Shown one piece after another: positions 58,204 to 64,000 of a stretch of DNA of 64,000 nucleotides. This DNA is from Microbacterium aurantiacum (GTDB lineage: Bacteria; Actinomycetota; Actinomycetes; Actinomycetales; Microbacteriaceae): the NCBI RefSeq assembly GCF_002872075.1, contig NZ_PGGU01000007.1, positions 62,001-126,000 of the forward strand, in the 5' to 3' direction. Each line of letters starts with the position of its first letter. Positions within the stretch are counted from its first letter, which is position 1. Made by a program: the position numbers and the translations under genes. The notes beneath the pieces are model-generated. The model did no database searches and was not told the DNA's origin. It worked only from the letters and a program-made list of their open reading frames with translations.

Positions 58204-59658
58204 TTACGCGTTGCCGCCCGAGAGCTTCTCGCGCAGAGCGGCGAGAGCCTCGTCATCGGCGAGCGTGCCGGCACCGGTCGTCTCGCTGGAGAACGCCTGG
58301 CCGCCGAAGTCGGCGCCGGCCTCTGCCTCAGCCTCGGCCGCCTTGGTGACCTGAGCCTTGTGAGCTTCCCAGCGAGCCTGGGCTGCAGCGTACTCCTGCT
58401 CCCATGCCTCGCGCTGGGAGTCGAAGCCGTCCTTCCAGGCACCCGTCTCGGCGTCGAAGCCCTCGGGGTACTTGTACTCGCCGTTCTCGTCGTACTCGGC
58501 GAGCATGCCGTACAGCGCCGGGTCGAACTCGGTGCCGTTCGGGTCTACCGACTCGTTCGCCTGCTTGAGCGAGAGCGAGATGCGGCGACGCTCGAGGTCG
58601 ATGTCGATGACCTTGACGAAGACCTCTTCGCCGACCGACACGACCTGCTCGGCCAGCTCGACGTGCTTGCTGGAGAGCTCGGAGATGTGGACGAGGCCCT
58701 CGATGCCGTCTGCGACGCGGACGAACGCACCGAACGGAACGAGCTTGGTGACCTTACCCGGCGTGACCTGACCGATCGCGTGGGTACGGGCGAAGACCTG
58801 CCACGGGTCCTCCTGCGTCGCCTTCAGCGACAGGGAGACGCGCTCGCGGTCGAGGTCGACCTCAAGGATCTCGACGGTGACCTCCTGGCCGACCTCGACG
58901 ACCTCGGAGGCGTGCTCGATGTGCTTCCAGGACAGCTCGGAGACGTGCACGAGGCCGTCCACGCCGCCCAGGTCGACGAACGCACCGAAGTTGACGATCG
59001 ACGACACGACACCCTTGCGGACCTGACCCTTGTGCAGGTTGTTCAGGAACGTGGTGCGCGACTCCGACTGCGTCTGCTCGAGCAGAGCACGGCGGCTGAG
59101 CACGACGTTGTTGCGGTTCTTGTCGAGCTCGAGGATCTTCGCCTCGATCTCCTGGCCGAGGTACGGCGTGAGGTCGCGGACGCGGCGGAGCTCGATGAGC
59201 GAAGCCGGCAGGAAGCCACGGAGGCCGATGTCGACGATGAGTCCACCCTTGACGACCTCGATGACCGTACCGGTGACGACGCCGTCGTTCTCCTTGATCT
59301 TCTCGACGTCTCCCCAGGCGCGCTCGTACTGAGCACGCTTCTTGGAGAGGATCAGACGGCCTTCCTTGTCCTCCTTCTGGAGAACAAGAGCCTCGACCTC
59401 GTCGCCGACCTTGACGACCTCGTTGGGGTCGACGTCGTGCTTGATGGAGAGCTCGCGCGAGGGGATGACACCCTCGGTCTTGTAGCCGACGTCCAGCAGA
59501 ACCTCATCGCGGTCGATCTTGACGATCGTGCCTTCGATGATGTCGCCGTCGTTGAAGAACTTCAGGGTCTTCTCGACCGCGGCCAGGAAGTCCTCAGCAG
59601 ATCCGATGTCGTTGATGGCGACCTGCTTGGTGGCCGGGGCGGTCGTTGCGGTAGTCAT
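58204..59658 (-). CDS. rpsA: 30S ribosomal protein S1
   Basis: A 484-aa S1 with four S1 RNA-binding repeats (GTIVKIDRDEVLLDVGYKTE; GTVIEVVKGGLIVDIGLRGF; GVVSSIVNFGAFVDLGGVDG; GKVTKLVPFGAFVRVADGIE), the usual number in actinobacteria, followed by an acidic, Ala-rich tail. It binds mRNA at the ribosome. The start MTTATTAPATKQ is preceded by AAGGA at long spacing. In a genome with many leaderless mRNAs, its importance may vary by transcript. Confidence 0.96.
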   Translation of the reverse strand: MTTATTAPATKQVAINDIGSAEDFLAAVEKTLKFFNDGDIIEGTIVKIDRDEVLLDVGYKTEGVIPSRELSIKHDVDPNEVVKVGDEVEALVLQKEDKEGRLILSKKRAQYERAWGDVEKIKENDGVVTGTVIEVVKGGLIVDIGLRGFLPASLIELRRVRDLTPYLGQEIEAKILELDKNRNNVVLSRRALLEQTQSESRTTFLNNLHKGQVRKGVVSSIVNFGAFVDLGGVDGLVHVSELSWKHIEHASEVVEVGQEVTVEILEVDLDRERVSLSLKATQEDPWQVFARTHAIGQVTPGKVTKLVPFGAFVRVADGIEGLVHISELSSKHVELAEQVVSVGEEVFVKVIDIDLERRRISLSLKQANESVDPNGTEFDPALYGMLAEYDENGEYKYPEGFDAETGAWKDGFDSQREAWEQEYAAAQARWEAHKAQVTKAAEAEAEAGADFGGQAFSSETTGAGTLADDEALAALREKLSGGNA

Positions 59659-59889
59659 GTAGTGGGTTGTCCTTGTGAATGGAACTCGGGCTGGAAGCAG
59701 CGGCCGCGCACGGCCACATCATGCTTCGCAGCGGATGGATTGGGATTGCTTGTCACGAACGCGCGCGCATGCACGCCACGAGTGACGCTTCAGATTATCA
59801 GAAGATCGGATGCTGTGGGGTTCGAGGTCGCCGGTACGTCCTGTGGATAACTCTGACGCACGCGGGGGCATTCGGGTTAACGTGTCGGG
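59659..59889. other. Intergenic region rpsA / lipoprotein gene
   Basis: 231 bp between divergent genes. It must hold the rpsA promoter, which I cannot pinpoint. For the lipoprotein gene, TAACGT (59878-59883) ends 6 nt before the GTG at 59890. No further gene or RNA is apparent. Confidence 0.4.
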
Positions 59890-60423
59890 GTGACTCTCGT
59901 ACGGACCGCGTCGACTCCCCTCGCCGCCCTCGGCGTGCTCGCGCTGGCGGCAGGGCTCGTCGTGGGATGCTCCCCCGCACCGAAGCCGACACCGACAGCC
60001 GCCTTCGCGTCGGAGGAGGAGGCTTTCGCTGCGGCGGAGGAGACGTATCGGGCTTACTTGCAGGCGTCTGCAGCCCGAGCAGACGGTGATGAGGCAGCAG
60101 ATCCCGAGGCGTATCTCTCGGGAGCGGCTCTCGAAAGTGACATTCAGACGCAACGCGAGCTTACGGCCGCCGGACTCAAGATCGTCGGCGCAAGCACCGT
60201 TCACGACTTTCTGGGACTGGTCGCCCGCTTCGACACGAAAATTGCTGAGGTCACTGCAGAAGTCTGCGTTGACATCAGTGCCTCTCGAGTCATAGACGAC
60301 TCAGGCTCCGATGTCACTCCGACCACGCGACCAGAGCGCGGGAAAGTAGAGGTCGTCTTCTCGGGTGACAATGACCAACTTCTAATCTCGAATACCGCAC
60401 CAGCAGAAAGTTCAGCGTGTTAG
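59890..60423 (+). CDS. Putative lipoprotein of unknown function
   Basis: A 177-aa exported lipoprotein. The signal sequence (TPLAALGVLALAAGLVVG) ends at lipobox VVGC, with the lipidated Cys near residue 27, followed by a Pro/Thr-rich linker. The mature part has an Ala/Glu-rich helical region (EEEAFAAAEETYRAYLQASA) and a beta-rich part (VCVDISASRVIDDSGSDVTP). No known family is recognised. Its 3' two-thirds has visibly lower GC than neighbours. The stop overlaps the next gene's start by 7 bp. Confidence 0.75.
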   Translation: MTLVRTASTPLAALGVLALAAGLVVGCSPAPKPTPTAAFASEEEAFAAAEETYRAYLQASAARADGDEAADPEAYLSGAALESDIQTQRELTAAGLKIVGASTVHDFLGLVARFDTKIAEVTAEVCVDISASRVIDDSGSDVTPTTRPERGKVEVVFSGDNDQLLISNTAPAESSAC

Positions 60424-61229
60424 AGGCGATCGCACTTGCGGCGCTCATCGGTTCATCTCCGGTGCCGATGGACGCGCCCACCTGTGATCTCGCGGTTTTG
60501 CAGCTCTTGGGTTTCTGCCCGAGTGTCGACAACGACGGCAGTGAGGTCGGGATCGGCGGCGAACAGAACACTCCCGGCACGGACCCCGTCTTCAACCCCG
60601 GCGACGGAACTGACGAAGGCTCTGAGTCCTCCCCGCCGCCGCAGGAGTTCGACTTCGAGACCTGCCTGCGCAGTTGGAGCTTCATCGATTGCTTCCGTCT
60701 CGCCGAAGAAGCCCCTCCCGCGGAGGAGAACGAGGCCCCGGGGATCCGCCCCATCACGATCAGCGACCTCGCCCAGTTCGCCCCGGCCCCCGCGGCCCTC
60801 GCCGGCGAACCCGACAACGTCGGCATCGCCGGGATGCCCACGAACTTCGTCACCAACGCATCCACCACGACGCAGACGGGCACGCTCTTCGGCCGGCCGA
60901 TCTCCGTCCGCTTCACCCCCACCGCATACGACTTCCACTACGGCGACGGCTCCACGACCACGACCACCACCGGCGGAGATTCCTGGGCGGCCCTCGGCCA
61001 GGCGCAGTTCACCCCCACTTCGACCAGCCACGCGTATCAGGACCGCGGCATCTATGCCGCCGACGTCGACATCCGCTACGGCGCCGAGATCGACTTCGGC
61101 ACGGGCTGGTTCCCGATCACAGGCGAACTCACCACCGACGGCCCGCCCCAGCAGATCCGCATCTTCGAAGCACACACCGCCCTCGTGGCCCACACCTGCA
61201 ACGAGCGACCCGACGCCCCGGGCTGCTGA
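60417..61229 (+). CDS. PKD-like domain protein coupled to the lipoprotein
   Basis: A 270-aa, probably exported protein. The first 16 residues form a short hydrophobic segment (LEAIALAALIGSSPVPM). An acidic, Pro-rich linker follows, then a domain with YDFHYGDGSTTTTTTGG and SHAYQDRGIYAADVDIRYG, the beta-sandwich pattern of PKD domains that often mediate surface binding. Six Cys suggest disulfides. The GTG start lies inside the lipoprotein's last codons, so production is coupled. Export by this short N-terminus is uncertain. Confidence 0.7.
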   Translation: MLEAIALAALIGSSPVPMDAPTCDLAVLQLLGFCPSVDNDGSEVGIGGEQNTPGTDPVFNPGDGTDEGSESSPPPQEFDFETCLRSWSFIDCFRLAEEAPPAEENEAPGIRPITISDLAQFAPAPAALAGEPDNVGIAGMPTNFVTNASTTTQTGTLFGRPISVRFTPTAYDFHYGDGSTTTTTTGGDSWAALGQAQFTPTSTSHAYQDRGIYAADVDIRYGAEIDFGTGWFPITGELTTDGPPQQIRIFEAHTALVAHTCNERPDAPGC

Positions 61230-61269
61230 GCCGACGGCAGGCGTCGGACCCGAGTGCCAGACTGTGCTC

Positions 61270-62199
61270 ATGACCCGCGCCGATCGCCTGATGCTGCTCG
61301 ACACCGCCAGCCTCTACTTCCGTGCCTTCTACGGCGTTCCCGACAAGGTGAAGGCACCTGACGGCTCTTCGGTCAACGCAGTGCGGGGACTGCTCGACAT
61401 CGTCGCCAAGCTCGTCACGCTCTACGAGCCGACGCAGGTCGTCGCCTGCTGGGATGACGACTGGCGGCCCCAGTGGCGAGTCGACCTCATCCCGAGCTAC
61501 AAGACGCACCGCGTCGTCGAGGTCGTCGCCGGGGCGCCCGACGTCGAGGAGGTTCCCGACCCCCTCGAGGCGCAGATCCCGCTGATCCGGCAGACGCTGA
61601 CGACCCTCGGCATCCCGATCATCGGAGTGGCCGCGCACGAGGCCGACGACGTGATCGGGACCCTGGCGACCCGCGCGACGCTGCCCGTCGACATCGTCAC
61701 CGGTGACCGCGACCTGTTCCAACTCGTCGACGACGCCCGTGACATCCGCGTCATCTACACCGCGAAGGGCATGAGCAACCTCGAGATCGTGACCGATGCG
61801 ACCGTCGTCGGCAAGTACGGCGTACTCCCCTCTCAGTACGCCGACTTCGCCACGATGCGCGGCGACGCCTCCGACGGCCTGCCTGGCGTGGCCGGCGTGG
61901 GCGAGAAGACGGCGGCGACGCTCCTCCAGGCGCACGGCGATCTCGCCGGGATCCGCGCGGCCGCTGCGGCGGGCGAGGGCATGAGTACGGGCGTCGGCGC
62001 GAAGATCCTCGCCGCCTCCGCCTATCTCGACGTCGCCCCGACGGTCGTGGAGGTCGCCAGGAACCTGAGCATCGAGGTCCCCGGCGTCCCTCTCCGCATG
62101 CTCGACCCGGCAGAGGCCGACGCCGCTGCGGCTCTCGCCGAGAAGTGGAATCTCGGCGGCTCGATGACGCGCGCCGTCGCGGCCGTGTCGGCCGTCTGA
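61270..62199 (+). CDS. 5'-3' exonuclease (Pol I N-terminal-like, stand-alone)
   Basis: A 309-aa FEN-like nuclease with no polymerase part. Seen: LMLLDTASLYFRAFYGVP, the acidic metal cluster in HEADDVIGTLA and DIVTGDRDLFQLVDD, and the helix-hairpin-helix DGLPGVAGVGEKTAATLL. It would process flaps or RNA primers. The ATG at 61270 fits the family and follows CAGACT by 6 nt; the long frame upstream belongs to another reading frame of the PKD gene. It converges on the PHP gene with 7 bp between stops. Confidence 0.9.
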   Translation: MTRADRLMLLDTASLYFRAFYGVPDKVKAPDGSSVNAVRGLLDIVAKLVTLYEPTQVVACWDDDWRPQWRVDLIPSYKTHRVVEVVAGAPDVEEVPDPLEAQIPLIRQTLTTLGIPIIGVAAHEADDVIGTLATRATLPVDIVTGDRDLFQLVDDARDIRVIYTAKGMSNLEIVTDATVVGKYGVLPSQYADFATMRGDASDGLPGVAGVGEKTAATLLQAHGDLAGIRAAAAAGEGMSTGVGAKILAASAYLDVAPTVVEVARNLSIEVPGVPLRMLDPAEADAAAALAEKWNLGGSMTRAVAAVSAV

Positions 62200-62206
62200 C
62201 CCGGAC

Positions 62207-63196
62207 TCAGCGCGCCCAGGCGAGCAGGCGATCCAGACCCCAGGTGGTCACGATGCGCGCAGCGGGAATCCCGGCGCGCTCCGCCCGCTCGGCCCCGTGA
62301 TCGAGGAGCGACAGCTGTCCGGGCGCGTGAGCGTCGGAGTCGATCGAGAACAGGCATCCGGCCTCCAGCGCCAGAGCGATGAGGTCGTCCGGCGGGTCCT
62401 GCCGCTCGGGACGGGAGTTGATCTCCACGGCCACGCCGTTCTCCGCGCACGCCGCGAAGACCGCCACCGCGTCGAACTCGGATTGCGGGCGTGTCCCCCG
62501 GGACCCCTCGACAAGCCGGCCGGTGCAGTGCCCGATCACATTCACCCTCGGATGCGACACCGCCGCGAGCATCCTCTTCGTCATCGTCTTGGCATCCATG
62601 CGCAGCTTGGAATGCACGGATGCCACGACGATGTCGAGTTCGCCGAGCAGGGCTTCTTCCTGATCCAGCCCACCCTCCTCGAGGATGTCGACTTCGATGC
62701 CGGCGAGAACCGTGAAACCTTCGGTGGACTGCGCGCGGACGAGCGGAATCTGCTCACGGAGACGCTCGGCGGAAAGCCCCCGGGCGACGCGGAGTCGCGG
62801 TGAGTGATCGGTGATCGCCTGATATTCGTGGCCGAGGGCCCGCGCTGCCTCGGCCATCACGGCGATGGACGTGGTGCCGTCCGACCAGTCCGTGTGCGCA
62901 TGCAGATCGCCGCGCAATGCCGACCTCAGCTTCGATGCGCGCTCCGGCTCCACCGCTCCACGGAGTTCGACCAGATAATCGGGCACCTCGCCGGCCTGCG
63001 CCTGTCGGATGACCGCGAAAGTGGATTCGCCGATCCCTTTGCTCGCACGCAGCTTCGCGGGGTCATCGCGCACGTCTTCCGACAACCCCTCCAGCGTCGC
63101 GGCCGCCTGTCGGAACGCCTTCGCTCGATAACGCGAAGCCCGCTCGCGTTCCAGCAGAGATGCGATCTCCAGGAGTGCGGCGACAGGGTCCATCAT
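62207..63196 (-). CDS. PHP-domain metal-dependent phosphoesterase with HhH domain
   Basis: A 329-aa protein matching the C-terminal half of PolX: an N-terminal helix-hairpin-helix region (ASKGIGESTFAVIRQAQ) followed by a PHP domain. PHP metal ligands are visible in GDLHAHTDWSDG (H99, H101), AITDHS, GIEVDIL, VVASVHS, NVIGHCTGR and SIDSDAH. The DNA polymerase part of PolX is absent. It may be a phosphatase or exonuclease acting on DNA ends. Two adjacent ATG codons (63196, 63193) are possible starts. It lies 5 bp after trpD. Confidence 0.85.
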   Translation of the reverse strand: MMDPVAALLEIASLLERERASRYRAKAFRQAAATLEGLSEDVRDDPAKLRASKGIGESTFAVIRQAQAGEVPDYLVELRGAVEPERASKLRSALRGDLHAHTDWSDGTTSIAVMAEAARALGHEYQAITDHSPRLRVARGLSAERLREQIPLVRAQSTEGFTVLAGIEVDILEEGGLDQEEALLGELDIVVASVHSKLRMDAKTMTKRMLAAVSHPRVNVIGHCTGRLVEGSRGTRPQSEFDAVAVFAACAENGVAVEINSRPERQDPPDDLIALALEAGCLFSIDSDAHAPGQLSLLDHGAERAERAGIPAARIVTTWGLDRLLAWAR

Positions 63197-63201
63197 GCGT
63201 C

Positions 63202-64000
63202 CTACGCGGAGGCGAGCTCTCGGCTGACCGCGACCCACTCGTCGAGCTTCGCCGCAGCACGGCCGTCATCGACGGTCGCCGCAGCGCGCTCATACCCTTC
63301 GCGCAGCCGCTCCAGGATCGGGCGCTGCACCTGCGTGGCGTCCTGGGAGAGCTCGAAGGCGACGATGCCTGCAGCGGCGTTCAGGAGCACGATGTCGCGA
63401 ACGGGTCCGGGAGCGCCGCTGAGCGTATGCCGCAGCACCTCGGCGTTGTGCTCGGGTGAACCTCCGATGAGGTCGGACAGCTCCGCGAGCGGAATGCCCA
63501 GGTCGCGCGGATCCAGATCGTGCTCGTGGACGTCGCCGCGCGTCACCTCCCAGATCCTGCTGTGGCCGGTGGTGGTGAGTTCGTCGAGACCGTCGTCGCC
63601 GCGGAAGACGAGCGCCGTCGCACCGCGCGTGCGGAACACGCCGGTGATGAGCGGGACACGCTCCAGATGCGCCACGCCGACGGCGTTCGCCTCGGCCCTG
63701 GCCGGATTGCAGAGGGGGCCGAGCATATTGAACACCGTCGGAACGCCCAGTTCGGCGCGCACCGCGCCCGCGTGCCGGAACCCCGGATGGAAGGCGGCCG
63801 CCCAGGCGAACGTGATGCCGGTTCGGTCGAGGACGGATGCCACCGCTGCCGGGTCCAGAGAGAGCTCGAGTCCGAGCGCCCCGAGCACGTCTGACGACCC
63901 TGAGGCGGAGCTCGCCGCCCGGTTGCCGTGCTTGACCACCGGTATCCCGGATGCTCCGATGATGATCGCGGCGGTGGTCGACACGTTCACCGTGCCGATC
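63202..64000 (-). CDS. trpD: Anthranilate phosphoribosyltransferase, C-terminal part (cut by window edge)
   Basis: 266 codons are visible of a TrpD of usual size about 350 aa. The protein enters the window in the substrate-binding TVNVSTTAA motif and continues VVKHGNRAASSASGSSDVL, FAWAAAFHPGFRHAGAVRAE and GVPTVFNMLGPLCNPA, all characteristic of the enzyme that joins anthranilate to phosphoribosyl pyrophosphate in tryptophan synthesis. The N-terminus lies beyond position 64000. Confidence 0.93.
   Translation of the reverse strand, partial: IGTVNVSTTAAIIIGASGIPVVKHGNRAASSASGSSDVLGALGLELSLDPAAVASVLDRTGITFAWAAAFHPGFRHAGAVRAELGVPTVFNMLGPLCNPARAEANAVGVAHLERVPLITGVFRTRGATALVFRGDDGLDELTTTGHSRIWEVTRGDVHEHDLDPRDLGIPLAELSDLIGGSPEHNAEVLRHTLSGAPGPVRDIVLLNAAAGIVAFELSQDATQVQRPILERLREGYERAAATVDDGRAAAKLDEWVAVSRELASA

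Overview
The window is gene-dense, high-GC DNA from an actinobacterium of the Microbacteriaceae type; Microbacterium is my best guess. Supporting signs are RbpA, WhiA, paired ClpP1/ClpP2, a translational ileS T-box, the rplU-rpmA-obgE-proB order, many 4-bp (ATGA/GTGA) gene overlaps and frequent leaderless starts (TAnnnT, about 6 nt, start codon). I see no insertion sequence, prophage, integron or CRISPR array; most of the window is core chromosome. Genus assignment is inference.

Region 1 (1-13.9 kb): proB (partial), obgE, rpmA, rplU; a convergent DUF4031 gene; rne, with an in-frame 15-bp tandem repeat; a VKOR-family membrane protein; then the minus-strand run ileS-folC-DUF4233-ndk. ileS carries a T-box leader. 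Behind it lies a DUF559/AbiEi-type gene flanked by two related 84-bp palindromic repeats, then a pentapeptide-like protein.

Region 2 (13.9-30.6 kb): a dipeptide/oligopeptide ABC transporter operon (lipoprotein, two permeases, one fused double ATPase); valS with a coupled 71-aa ORF; an ArsR-type repressor with an operator array plus a 74-aa partner; threonine catabolism (tdh-kbl) divergent from a LysR gene that leads an M3 peptidase-methyltransferase operon; a peptidase E-like gene and clpX.

Region 3 (30.6-40.8 kb): the tig-clpP1-clpP2-clpX axis is split by a deoxyribose-phosphate operon (regulator, deoC, catalytic ALDH, ALDH-like pseudoenzyme). Two tRNA genes (Pro-TGG, Gly-TCC), a membrane-anchored HEVGH protein, rbpA and secG follow.

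Region 4 (40.8-64 kb): tpiA-pgk-gap, sodA, whiA, rapZ, uvrC, uvrA; an ohrR-like regulator divergent from an unknown 80-aa Cys/His protein; tfoX-like, uvrB, DUF4126, GNAT, MFS, coaE, rpsA; a lipoprotein/PKD-type secreted protein pair of lower GC; a 5'-3' exonuclease, a PHP-domain protein and trpD (partial).

The least explained and most interesting items are the DUF559 gene bracketed by paired palindromic repeats, the ALDH/pseudo-ALDH pair in the deo operon, the OhrR divergon lacking an adjacent ohr, the HEVGH membrane protein and the lipoprotein/PKD pair.
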